In this document: piece by piece, positions 38,035 through 47,928 of the stretch
How positions within the stretch are numbered: the stretch's first letter is position 1
How the letters are laid out: the number at the start of each line of letters is the position of its first letter
Source of the DNA: Parafrankia elaeagni
GTDB lineage: Bacteria > Actinomycetota > Actinomycetes > Frankiales > Frankiaceae
Reading direction: 5' to 3'
Length of the DNA: 64,000 nt
Assembly (NCBI RefSeq): GCF_000374165.1
Contig: NZ_KB893671.1
Span: 62,193 to 126,192 of the forward strand
Position numbers and translations under genes: made by a program
Notes under the pieces: generated by a model
The model's input: the letters and a program-made list of their open reading frames with translations, nothing else
What the model was told of the DNA's origin: nothing
Databases searched by the model: none

Positions 38035-39462
38035 ATGAACCTGCTTGACCGCACTGTGGCGTTCACGGCCGCGCTGCGCCGGGCGAACGTCCCGGTGAGC
38101 AGCGCCGAGACGGTGGACGCCGTCCGCGCGGTCGGCGCCGTCGGGTGGGCCGACCGGAACGCTGTCCGGTCCGCCTTCGCCGCCACCATGTGCAAGCGGC
38201 CGTTGTACCGGAACGCGTTCGACTCGCTGTTCGACCTCTACTTCCCGCCGCGGATCGGTGACGGCGTCGCGCTGGCGGACGCGGACGGTCCCGCCGGGCC
38301 GGCGCTCGCGTCCGACGGGCAGGCCGGGGACGCACCCGAGCTGACGCCGCAGGAGCTGGAGGAGCTGCGCCGGGCGATGCGGGACATGCTCCGCGACGCC
38401 CTGCTCGACGGTGACGACGACAGGCTCCGTGACCTGGCCCGCCGGTCGGTCAGCGCCTTCGGCGCCGCCCAGAACGGCCCGGGGCAGCGCAGTTACTTCA
38501 TCTACCGGGTGCTGCGCGCGATGTCCCCGGAGACGCTCATCGCCGACCTGCTCGCGGCCATGCTCGGCGAGGACGAGCGCGGTGGCCTCGGCGAGCGGAT
38601 CGCCCGCCAGACGATCGCCGACCGGATCAAGGCCTTCGAGGACATGGTGTCCTCCGAGGTGCGCCGCCGGATGGCGGAGGAGCGCGGGATCGAGGCCGTC
38701 GAGAAGTCCGCGGTGAAGCCGCTCGCGGACCAGGTCGACTTCCTCCGCGCCTCCCAGCGTGATCTCGTCGAGCTGCGTCGCCAGGTCTACCCGCTCGCCC
38801 GCCGGCTGGCGACCAGGCTGACCGCGCGGCGCCGGCTCGGCCGGTCCGGGCGGCTCGATTTCCGCCGCACGGTGCGGGCCTCGCTGGCCACCGGCGGCGT
38901 CCCGATGGAGACGAAGCACCGGCCGCACAAGCCGCACAAGCCCGAACTCGTCGTGCTGTGCGACGTGTCCGGATCGGTGTCCTCCTTCGCCCACTTCACC
39001 CTCATGCTCACCCATGCGCTGCGCGAACAGTTCTCCAAGGTCCGTGCCTTCGCCTTCATCGACACGACCGACGAGGTCACCCGCTTCCTGCGCGGCCTCG
39101 ACCTGGGCGACATGATGGCCCGCATCGCCACCGAGGCCGACCTGGTCTGGTTCGACGGCCACAGCGACTATGGCCACGCCATCGACGTCTTCGCCGAGAA
39201 GTACCCCGACGCCGTCGGCCCGCGGACGTCCCTGCTCATCCTCGGCGACGCCCGGAACAACTACCGGGCGACCTCGGCCGCGGTGTTCCGCCGGCTGTGC
39301 GCGCAGGCCCGGCACTCCTACTGGCTGAACCCGGAACCACGCAGCTACTGGGGCTCCGGCGACTCGGCCACCGGTGCCTACGCCGACTTCGTCGACGAGA
39401 TGGTCGAGTGCCGCAACGTCGAGCAGCTCCAGCACTTCATCGAGCGGCTGCTGCCCACCTGA
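38035..39462 (+). CDS. VWA domain-containing CoxE-like protein
   Basis: 475 residues. The N-terminal helical region (1-290) includes SYFIYRVLRAMSPE and a coiled segment. The von Willebrand A domain starts with the MIDAS motif D310-V-S-G-S (PELVVLCDVSGSVSSF), with the later acidic ligand in HSDYGHA and a LGDARNNYR motif. CoxE-family proteins pair with MoxR/CoxD ATPases in maturing molybdenum enzymes or other complexes. ATG 38035 with GGAGGT 4 nt upstream, 43 nt after the ATPase gene: a two-gene operon. Client protein unknown. Confidence 0.9.
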   Translation: MNLLDRTVAFTAALRRANVPVSSAETVDAVRAVGAVGWADRNAVRSAFAATMCKRPLYRNAFDSLFDLYFPPRIGDGVALADADGPAGPALASDGQAGDAPELTPQELEELRRAMRDMLRDALLDGDDDRLRDLARRSVSAFGAAQNGPGQRSYFIYRVLRAMSPETLIADLLAAMLGEDERGGLGERIARQTIADRIKAFEDMVSSEVRRRMAEERGIEAVEKSAVKPLADQVDFLRASQRDLVELRRQVYPLARRLATRLTARRRLGRSGRLDFRRTVRASLATGGVPMETKHRPHKPHKPELVVLCDVSGSVSSFAHFTLMLTHALREQFSKVRAFAFIDTTDEVTRFLRGLDLGDMMARIATEADLVWFDGHSDYGHAIDVFAEKYPDAVGPRTSLLILGDARNNYRATSAAVFRRLCAQARHSYWLNPEPRSYWGSGDSATGAYADFVDEMVECRNVEQLQHFIERLLPT

Positions 39463-39615
39463 GAAATCCGCTCTGTTCCGCAGTGAACCGTTTGCCCGGT
39501 GGCTGCGTCCAACCCCTCGACGGCTGACGCGCGGTGCGTCCGCCGTGTCATCCACCAGTGGCCCGGCGGGACGTCCGCGGGGTTCACCAGGGTGGTCGGA
39601 CGACAGGGGTGCCGC

Positions 39616-40983
39616 ATGGCGACCAGTACGACGACCCCCGGGGCGACCCGGGATACCGGGGAACCGACCTCCCCCGGGAGGACCACGCCGGATCACCCGG
39701 ACGCCGCCCCCCCGCGCGCCGGCGCCGAGGCCGCCCGGGACCGGCCCGCCGGTGACGAGGACCGGGCCGGCGGTGACGAGGACCGGGCCGGCGGGTCGAT
39801 CGAAACGGGCGGGGCGGGAGAGGCGGATCCGGTGTCGCCGCCGGCGGTGCGCCGCCGGCGGCGGATCATCGTCGGTGCCCTCATCCTGACCGGGGTGTTG
39901 CTCGGCGGGGTGGCTCTCGGCGCCGTCGCCGACGAGCTGGACGACGGGTCGATCGGTACATCGTCCTTCGGGGCGGCCGAGTCCGCTCCGATCGAGGTCC
40001 AGGCGGACTCGGCCGGCCCATCCGGCACGGGCCCGTCCCAGGGGAGAGGCCTGCGGGAGACGGATTCCGACCTGTCGTCCGGCGTGGGAGCGGCGGCGCC
40101 CAGCCCGGGTGTGGCCCGTGACGCCCCCGCGCGGAGCTCGACCGTTCCGGGGCAGCCGGGAGGCACCGGCGGTGAGCCGGCCCGGCCGGCGGGCGCCGAG
40201 CCACGCATCGTCCGCAACGGCACGACTACCCTGCTCGTGCCGGTCGGGCAGGTGGACCGAACCGTCCAGGGGCTTTCGGCGACGGTCACCGGGCTCGACG
40301 GCTACGTCGAGTCGAGCGAGGTCAGCGGCACCTCGTCCACGACCGATGACGACTACCAGTACGCCACCGTTGCCCTCCGCGTGCCGACCGCCTCGTTCGA
40401 GCGGCTCCGTTCCGGGCTGGGTGAGCTGGGTGAGATCTCGTCCGCCACGACATCCTCGCGGGATGTCACGGGTGAGTACGTCGACCTCGAGGCCCGCAAG
40501 CGTGCGCTGGAGGCGTCCCGCGCCGCCTACCTGGGGCTGCTCGCCAAGGCGACGACGGTGGGGGAGACCCTCTCCGTCCAGCAGGCGATCGACGGGGTGC
40601 AGATCCAGATCGAGCAGATCGAGGGCCAGCGGATGGTGCTCGCCGACGCCAGCGATCTGGCGACGCTCAGCGTGCGGATCACGGAGGCCGACGCCGGCTC
40701 CAGCCCCGCTCCCGACGACGACGAGTCGTCCGGGCTGGGCGATGCCGCCAGCCGCTCCTGGGACCGGTTCGTCCGCGGTATCGAAGTGATCATCGCGTTG
40801 ATCGGTCCGCTGGTGCTCGTCGGCCTGCTCGCCGGTGTCGCCTACGCGGCGGTCCGCCTGACCCGCCGGCTACGCCGCCCCGCGGCGCCGGCCGTCGACC
40901 CGGGGGAGACCGGATCGGGGGCTCCGTCGGCTCCGTCGGGCGGTCCGGAGCCGACGGTCCGACCCAGTGACCCCGCCGCGTGA
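39616..40983 (+). CDS. DUF4349 domain membrane protein
   Basis: 455 residues. Residues 1-80 are cytoplasmic and hydrophilic with a duplicated GDEDRAG unit. A first helix (about 84-105) leads to a 110-residue Ser/Gly/Pro linker. The DUF4349 domain (about 200-360) follows: NGTTTLLVPVGQVDRTVQGL, GYVESSEVSGTSS, TGEYVDLEARKRALEASRAAY and IEQIEGQRM, with a coiled coil. A second helix lies at 393-415. DUF4349 proteins are putative envelope proteins of unknown job. It converges on pgm, with 6 nt between stops. Confidence 0.85.
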   Translation: MATSTTTPGATRDTGEPTSPGRTTPDHPDAAPPRAGAEAARDRPAGDEDRAGGDEDRAGGSIETGGAGEADPVSPPAVRRRRRIIVGALILTGVLLGGVALGAVADELDDGSIGTSSFGAAESAPIEVQADSAGPSGTGPSQGRGLRETDSDLSSGVGAAAPSPGVARDAPARSSTVPGQPGGTGGEPARPAGAEPRIVRNGTTTLLVPVGQVDRTVQGLSATVTGLDGYVESSEVSGTSSTTDDDYQYATVALRVPTASFERLRSGLGELGEISSATTSSRDVTGEYVDLEARKRALEASRAAYLGLLAKATTVGETLSVQQAIDGVQIQIEQIEGQRMVLADASDLATLSVRITEADAGSSPAPDDDESSGLGDAASRSWDRFVRGIEVIIALIGPLVLVGLLAGVAYAAVRLTRRLRRPAAPAVDPGETGSGAPSAPSGGPEPTVRPSDPAA

Positions 40984-40989
40984 GCCCGG

Positions 40990-42672
<1,683 letters not shown>

Positions 42673-42801
42673 GGGCTGATCCCCCTGGATGTCGTCCCAC
42701 GGCGTGTCCCGGGATGCCGTCCGTGGTGTCGTCCGTGGTGTCGTCCGGCTCCCGGCCAGCCTAGTGTCGCCCGGCGACAGTCCGGCCGGGTCGTCCCCGC
42801 T

Positions 42802-42858
42802 CCCGTCACGGCACCGCCCGCGTGACGAAGGACATCCCGCGGGCGGTGCCGTGACGGG
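42802..42858. repeat. Perfect 20-bp inverted repeat between pgm and nadD
   Basis: The 20-nt arm at 42802-42821 (starts CCCGTCACGG) is exactly complementary to 42839-42858, with a 17-nt spacer. It lies in the 221-nt gap between divergent genes, 35 nt before the nadD GTG. It could be an operator, a leader hairpin of nadD or a terminator remnant. Confidence 0.8.
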
Positions 42859-42893
42859 GGCGCGAGGCCTTTGCGGGGGGTTAGGGTCCCCAC

Positions 42894-43511
42894 GTGCGAC
42901 TGGGCGTGATGGGTGGGACGTTCGATCCCGTCCACAACGGGCACCTGGTCGCGGCCAGCGAGGTCGCGGCGCTGTTCGAGCTGGACGAGGTCGTCTTCGT
43001 GCCCAGCGGGCGACCGTGGCAGAAGGCCGACCGCGAGGTCTCCGCCGCCGAGGACCGCTATCTGATGACCTTCCTCGCCACGGCCGAGAACCCCCGGTTC
43101 ACCGTCAGCCGCATCGACATCGAACGCAGCGGCCCGACCTACACCATCGACACGCTGCGGCACCTGCGCCGGCTGCGGCCCGCCGACGAGCTGTTCTTCA
43201 TCACCGGCGCCGACGCGCTCGCGCAGATCTTCACCTGGCGGGACCACACCGAGCTCTTCGGTCTGGCCCACTTCATCGGCGTGACCCGTCCGGGCTATCA
43301 CCTGCGCCGCCACGCCAGCCTGCCCGACGAGGCGGTCAGCCTGCTCGAGGTGCCCGCCTTGGCGATCTCCTCGTCCGACATCCGCCTGCGGGTCGCCAGG
43401 GCCGCGCCCATCTGGTACCTGACCCCGGACGGCGTCGTCCGCTACATCGTGAAACGGGGGCTGTACGACCCGCTCCCGCCCGTCCCGCGGGAGCCGGGCG
43501 GGCCCGGATAG
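42894..43511 (+). CDS. nadD: Nicotinate-nucleotide adenylyltransferase
   Basis: 205 residues. [13 protein letters not shown] (6-18) is the nucleotidyltransferase HxGH-type start and [11 protein letters not shown] the C-terminal signature. [15 protein letters not shown] lies between. It makes deamido-NAD from nicotinate mononucleotide and ATP. GTG start. It is followed by rsfS and the phosphatase in the usual actinobacterial order, with a 238-nt gap that shows no gene. Confidence 0.95.
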   Translation: MRLGVMGGTFDPVHNGHLVAASEVAALFELDEVVFVPSGRPWQKADREVSAAEDRYLMTFLATAENPRFTVSRIDIERSGPTYTIDTLRHLRRLRPADELFFITGADALAQIFTWRDHTELFGLAHFIGVTRPGYHLRRHASLPDEAVSLLEVPALAISSSDIRLRVARAAPIWYLTPDGVVRYIVKRGLYDPLPPVPREPGGPG

Positions 43512-43749
43512 CCCGGGCGGCGCTGCCCCGGCGGGTCCGGCGCGGGAGAACATTCGACCCGATGCCGGAGAACATGGTCGCCGATCCGCGCGTCGGTGTG
43601 TCACGCTGGATGTGGCCGCCCGATCCGCGGGTGGCCGGCGCGTCCTGCGGGATGCCCCGAGCGTGTGGTGCCGGCACCGACAGCGGCACCGGCACGCGGC
43701 GGGGCAGCCGCCGGGCGCGTGGCCCCGAACCTTCTGGAGACCCACGAGC

Positions 43750-44145
43750 GTGACCGCTTCGCCGCGAGCCACCGAGCTCGCCCTCGCCGCCGCCCAGGCC
43801 GCCGCAGACAAGATCGGCCAGGACATCCTCGTCCTCGACGTCAGCGAGCGGCTCACGATCACCGACTGCTTCGTCATCGCGTCGGCCGAGAACGAGCGCC
43901 AGGTGAAGGGCATCGTCGACGAGGTCGAGGAGAAACTGCGGGTCCTGGGCGCGAAGCCCCTGCGCCGCGAGGGCGAACGCGACGGCCGCTGGGTCCTCCT
44001 CGACTTCGCCGACATCGTCGTGCACGTGCAGCGCGCCGAGGAGCGCACCTACTACAGCCTCGAGCGGCTCTGGAAGGACTGCCCGGTCATCCCCTTCACC
44101 GACGCCGACGCGGCTGTGGGTGTCGGTGCGGCAGAAACCCGGTGA
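43750..44145 (+). CDS. rsfS: Ribosomal silencing factor RsfS
   Basis: 131 residues. ITDCFVIASAENERQVKGIVDEVEEKL and GRWVLLDFADIVVHVQ are the family core. It binds L14 on the large subunit and blocks subunit joining in starved cells. GTG 43750 with GGAGA upstream. Its stop overlaps the GTG of the phosphatase gene by 4 nt. Confidence 0.95.
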   Translation: MTASPRATELALAAAQAAADKIGQDILVLDVSERLTITDCFVIASAENERQVKGIVDEVEEKLRVLGAKPLRREGERDGRWVLLDFADIVVHVQRAEERTYYSLERLWKDCPVIPFTDADAAVGVGAAETR

Positions 44146-44909
44146 GGCTGCTCCTCTGGCGCCACGGCCAGACGTCCTGGAACGAGGCCGGCCGCTTCCA
44201 GGGGCAGGCGGACGTGCCCCTGGACGAGACCGGCGCCCGGCAGGCCGACGCGGTCGGGCCGGTGATCAGGGCGCTGCGCCCCGAGCTCGTGGTCTCCTCG
44301 GATCTGCTGCGCTGTCAGCAGACCGCCGCCCGGATCGGGCTGCCCGTACGGACCGACCCCCGCCTACGTGAGATCGACCTCGGTGCGTGGTCCGGCCTGA
44401 CCGGGGCCGAGGCGGCGGTGCGGTTCCCCGCCGAGGACGCTGCCTGGCGCCGCGGTGAGGACATCCGCCGCGGCGGCGGTGAGACCTACGAGGAGGTCGC
44501 GGAACGGGCGTACGCGCTCCTGGGGGAGATCCTGGGCGAGGGCAGACCGGCCGATCCCGCCGGCCTGATCGTCTTCGTGCTGCACGGCGGCACCGCGCGG
44601 GCGCTCATCGGGCGGGTGCTCGGCGTCTCCCCGGAGAACTGGTGGGTGTTCGGACCGCTGCGCAACTGCCGGTGGTCCGTGCTCCGGCGGGAGCACGGCG
44701 GCTTCCGGCTCGCGGAGCACAACAGCGGCCCCCTCGCCACGGCCGTCCCGGCGCCTGATAAGGTCGACAACGTCGGGCCGGGGCACAGCGTCGGAACAGG
44801 GCGCCCACTCTCGAACCCGCTGTCGGAGAACCTGTTGCCGACGCAGGACGGGCCGACAACAGCTGACACGGAACCTGTACACTTGCAGACGCGGCCGACA
44901 AGCGGCTGA
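44142..44909 (+). CDS. Histidine phosphatase family (phosphoglycerate mutase-like) protein
   Basis: 255 residues. LLLWRHGQTSWNEAGRFQG opens the fold with the RHG motif (7-9). SSDLLRCQQTA and LREIDLGAWSGLTGAEA follow, and the second histidine is in VLHGGTARALI. Actinobacterial genes at this position after rsfS often encode glucosyl-3-phosphoglycerate phosphatase or a related small-molecule phosphatase. The true domain ends near residue 200; the last 50 residues are low complexity. Translation is coupled to rsfS. Confidence 0.9.
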   Translation: MRLLLWRHGQTSWNEAGRFQGQADVPLDETGARQADAVGPVIRALRPELVVSSDLLRCQQTAARIGLPVRTDPRLREIDLGAWSGLTGAEAAVRFPAEDAAWRRGEDIRRGGGETYEEVAERAYALLGEILGEGRPADPAGLIVFVLHGGTARALIGRVLGVSPENWWVFGPLRNCRWSVLRREHGGFRLAEHNSGPLATAVPAPDKVDNVGPGHSVGTGRPLSNPLSENLLPTQDGPTTADTEPVHLQTRPTSG

Positions 44910-44960
44910 ACAGCAGGATCAGAGTTCGTCCGGTAGAGTACGGGCAGCTGAACTTAATAT

Positions 44961-45034
44961 GGGGCTGTGGCGCAGTCTGGTAGCGCATCACACTGGCAGT
45001 GTGAGGGTCAGGGGTTCGAATCCCCTCAGCTCCA
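44961..45034 (+). tRNA. tRNA-Ala (anticodon GGC)
   Basis: 74 nt. GGGGCTG pairs with CAGCTCC, discriminator A. The anticodon stem-loop CACACTGGCAGTGTG gives GGC (reads GCC). The T arm is CAGGGGTTCGAATCCCCTC. It marks the boundary between the conserved block and the repeat-rich island. Confidence 0.95.
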
Positions 45035-45085
45035 CAAACAATCCGGTTTTGCCTGCTTCGCCGGGTTGATTGTTTGTTATTTTGC
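45034..45085 (+). terminator. Strong terminator after tRNA-Ala
   Basis: ACAAACAATC (45034-45043) and GATTGTTTGT (45068-45077) form a perfect 10-bp stem, followed by TATTTT. It is the only hairpin in the window with a clear T-tract and is AT-rich, unlike the others. Confidence 0.8.
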
Positions 45086-45415
45086 CGGGGGGCCGAGCCC
45101 GGTCAACCGGTTTTCATGCACTACGCCCTGACCTGCGCTTGCAGCCTGCTTGCATCGGGCAGCATGGTCGGGAGGCGGAACCCCGTGACCAGCGCTTGCC
45201 TTTCCGCTTGCGCATGCAAGCGCTGGTCAGGTGGTGCGCGGCACTTCGCGCGGTGGGTCGCTCTCTAACCCGCGTGGGTGGGTGGCGCGGGACAGGCGCG
45301 CCGTCGACCCGCCGCCGGATCCGCGACGGTGGCCATCGTGTCCGGCGGGTCTCGTTCGAACCTTCCGCCGTAAGCGATACTCTCTGTAGTCAACTGATTA
45401 GGTGGGAAATCCTGG
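45086..45415. repeat. Repeat-rich non-coding segment at the left side of the island
   Basis: No gene is supported. GCTTGC or GCAAGC occurs five times between 45137 and 45221. Around the last three copies, GACCAGCGCTTGC (45187-45199) and GCAAGCGCTGGTC (45216-45228) form a perfect 13-bp inverted repeat with a 16-nt spacer. The first two copies repeat part of the same motif (CTGACCTGCGCTTGC). The rest, 45230-45415, shows nothing recognisable. Such arrays suit a DNA-binding protein of the mobile element or an attachment region. Confidence 0.6.
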
Positions 45416-46420
45416 TCAGACGAAGTCCGCGTCAGGGTGTGGCGTGGTCACCGTCGGCCCGTGCCATGCGTCGATCTCCTGTGCCAGCACCATCACGTCG
45501 GGCGCCGAGTGCCGGTAGGGGCGGAGCGCTTTGACGAGGTTCGCCAGCGGTACCGACAACGACCGGAACGGCGTAGGCGACAGGACGAGGGACTTGCGTG
45601 CCTCGGCGACCGCCCGGTCAAGGTCGACCGGCACCGACGCAACCGCGAGATGAGCCAGGATCACGGAACGGAAGCCGGCCGGCAGGTGCGGGAGCGCGAG
45701 ATCCGCGTACCCGTCGGCCCGGAACAGATCACCGGCGACGGCGGACGCGAGAGTGGCGCTGTAGGCGACCTCGGCGGGTGAGCAGGTCCGGGGGTCTTCG
45801 TCGCCTGGTGTTCCGTGATCATGTCTGGGCAGGCCGTAGGCCGCGTTGAGCGCTTCGTCCGCGAGACGGTAGACGTCGTCCGCGCCGACACCCGCGAGTG
45901 CGGCGCCACGGGCCTTCGACGCCATGCACGCGACACCGGCCGGGGTGTGCTCGTCTGCCTGGTTGGCGTAGGCCATGGCGAACGCGGGACGTCCTTCGTA
46001 GACCTCGATGGCGGCCTGAGTCCGCCGGGCGTTCGCGTAGGTGTGCGGGTCACCGCTGAGCTTCCCGAGGCTTGCGGAGTGGCCGGAGATCCTCCGCGAC
46101 AGGCTGACCTCTCCGGCGTTGTAGAGCGCGTCCGCCCGGAGTGCACCGACGCGGCTGGTGACCGCGTTCAGCGCGGACCGGTGGGCGGGATGCCCACGAC
46201 GATGACCAAGGAACAGCGCGCGTTCGTGGAGCCCCTTCAGCGCGGGCACCGTGACGGCAAGGGGCGTGAGTTCGTACGTCGACCGAAGGTCGGTCAGCTC
46301 CTGATCGATGCTGACGATGTCGTCCGCCATGGTGGGACTCACGAGCACGCCCCCCAGCGTCGCGAGGCCAGCGAGCGAGAGCGTCTGACGACGTGAGATG
46401 AACGGAGCGGCATCCGGCAT
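45416..46420 (-). CDS. TPR-type protein resembling the sensor half of an XRE regulator, HTH absent
   Basis: 334 residues, ATG at 46420 preceded by GAGGT. Near the N-terminus, SRRQTLSLAGLATLGGVL looks like the RR-hydrophobic joint that follows the HTH in Streptomyces XRE/TPR regulators. Residues 45-330 are helical with TPR-like hairpins (RADALYNAGEVSLSRRISGHSASLGKL, YANARRTQAAIEVYEGRPAFAMAYANQAD, AVAEARKSLVLSPTPFRSLSVPLANLVKAL). No helix-turn-helix is found in the 40 in-frame codons before it. It may be a regulator that lost its DNA-binding part, or a stand-alone sensor. The double arginine also resembles a Tat signal, but the rest does not look exported. Confidence 0.65.
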   Translation of the reverse strand: MPDAAPFISRRQTLSLAGLATLGGVLVSPTMADDIVSIDQELTDLRSTYELTPLAVTVPALKGLHERALFLGHRRGHPAHRSALNAVTSRVGALRADALYNAGEVSLSRRISGHSASLGKLSGDPHTYANARRTQAAIEVYEGRPAFAMAYANQADEHTPAGVACMASKARGAALAGVGADDVYRLADEALNAAYGLPRHDHGTPGDEDPRTCSPAEVAYSATLASAVAGDLFRADGYADLALPHLPAGFRSVILAHLAVASVPVDLDRAVAEARKSLVLSPTPFRSLSVPLANLVKALRPYRHSAPDVMVLAQEIDAWHGPTVTTPHPDADFV

Positions 46421-46514
46421 ACCTCGATGGTCCGTCGGGGGCGTGGTTGATGTCCATGGGTCACACAGACAGATCGTGGCTGTCCTGGTCGCGTGCGTCA
46501 CTACCGCCAAAGCA

Positions 46515-46536
46515 AGATCACCTGATTTCGTGATCT
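46515..46536. promoter_or_regulatory. Candidate operator upstream of the TPR gene
   Basis: AGATCAC and GTGATCT form a 7-bp inverted repeat with an 8-nt spacer, 95-116 nt before the TPR gene start. It is AT-richer than its surroundings. Confidence 0.35.
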
Positions 46537-46964
46537 CGAACAAGGCTGCGCGTAAGCAAGAACCGGGACTTCTCCTGCCGTTCCCGGACGGTGCTCGTCG
46601 GCCCGGACCTTTGACATCCGCACTGTCTGACGCTCGCTGCCGTAGCTGTGCGGAGCTGCCGTGTCCGGGACGGCCGGTCCGACGATCATCACGTGACGAC
46701 CGTGGCCTGTCCCGGTGCGCGCCTGACCACGGGTGATCTTCGGTGGTGCGGGCTGTCTGGCGGGGGCCGGCCGGGTAGCTGTGCGCGGCCCGGCCGGGCG
46801 CCCGACCATGGCTCCGTGTAACAGGCGGTTGCGGGTGCCGCGCGTGTGCGTCTCGCGACCTGGGAGGGGCCCGCAGAGCCGTTCTGGGGGTGTTTCGCGG
46901 GTTGGGCTTCTGCCTGCTTATCCGCTTATGTGCTGGTCGCGGCTGGTTCTCGGCGCTTTACGGG

Positions 46965-47003
46965 GGTGCTTACGCAAGCGGCTGTGTCGCTTGCGTAAGC
47001 ACC
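46965..47003. repeat. Perfect 16-bp inverted repeat with 7-nt loop
   Basis: GGTGCTTACGCAAGCG (46965-46980) and CGCTTGCGTAAGCACC (46988-47003) are exact complements around GCTGTGT. The arm shares GGGGTGCT-N-ACG-NN-AGC with the later copy at 47275-47290. Confidence 0.85.
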
Positions 47004-47224
47004 TGTTCGCAGCCGTGACAGGCACCCCATCGGCCACTGTGGGTGACCGATGCTCGGTAAGTGGGGCTCCAGTGGCGGGGCGATCTTCAGCGCGACGCGA
47101 GGAACCCCGGCGAGGGGCGTCACTTTCCGTGTACTGTCCCCATAGGTCGCGGCGGACCATGTCTCTCGCGTGGGAGGGGCGCAGACTGCCCGTTCCACCG
47201 GTTCCATGCCCTTGACGCGGATGG

Positions 47225-47484
47225 TCGCTAACACGCCAATGCGCAGGTCAGAAGCGATTTTTGCCGCTATACAGGGGTGCTAACGTTAGCAGGCGCGGCG
47301 CTAACACCACACTGTCGCCGCAACACTTTTTTGTTACTTTGAGTGACTGATTTGGTCGGGTGGGATCGTGTGTCGGCGCCCGTCGCGGCTGGTGCAGCGC
47401 GGTGTGCGGGCGGAGGCTGTGACGGGCTTGCGGTGCTGCTTGGCCTATCGGCCGGTGCTGCTGGGTCTAGCAGCACCGTTAGCG
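47225..47484. repeat. Iteron-like GCTAAC/GTTAGC cluster with AT-rich patch
   Basis: The hexamer GCTAAC or GTTAGC occurs five times: 47227, 47279, 47285 (together the palindrome GCTAACGTTAGC), 47300 and 47478. Three copies carry the longer CGCTAACAC or its complement. Between copies lies an AT-rich run, CAACACTTTTTTGTTACTTT, at about 47321-47340. A separate 10-bp inverted repeat CGGTGCTGCT/AGCAGCACCG spans 47453-47478. Confidence 0.6.
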
Positions 47485-47680
47485 GCGTTTCGGTGCTCTG
47501 ACCTGGGTTCTTGCGTCTAGCGAGCCCGTGCGCGGATGGCCCGAAATCGTCCCAGCGGGCGGTTTTTGGGTCTTCGGAACGCTGCTGGGTCGGTCGGTGT
47601 CACGGGGTCCGCGGCGGGACCCGAGGGCGCACACGCGGACGGAGTCCGCGCCCGTCCGGCGTGCCCAGCATCCCGATTCC

Positions 47681-47850
47681 CGGTAGCGCAGGTGTCGCTA
47701 CCGGTAGCGGCACCGTGCACGCCCCCGATGGCCCGTGCGCGTCCGTGACCTGCGCGATCCGCGCAAGTAGCGGGTAGCGGCGGAACTCCGGCCAAGCCCG
47801 GAACGGCCGGCACAGGCCTGGGAAGACCCGTGCTGGCCGCTACCGCTACG
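47681..47850. repeat. GGTAGCG/CGCTACC repeat cluster
   Basis: CGGTAGCG (47681-47688) and CGCTACCG (47696-47703) form an 8-bp inverted repeat. The right arm also forms the perfect palindrome CGCTACCGGTAGCG (47696-47709). Further copies follow as AGTAGCGGGTAGCGG near 47766 and CGCTACCGCTACG near 47838, so the heptamer recurs at least six times in 170 nt. Confidence 0.6.
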
Positions 47851-47928
47851 CACGCCCCGTCGGCGCCAATCCTGTCATTTGCCACCTTTTACCTTCATTT
47901 GGAGGATCTTCCTGGGCCTCTCGTTCGT

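Noticed and set aside
45034-45085. AT-rich inverted repeat after tRNA-Ala as an integration core
   Set aside because: Its arms pair perfectly and are followed by TATTTT right after the tRNA, which is a normal intrinsic terminator; no second copy was found near the integrase.
47517-47885. 122-codon minus-strand frame in the repeat zone
   Set aside because: The composition is Ala/Gly/Pro/Arg and the frame crosses the GGTAGCG repeat cluster; no family signal.
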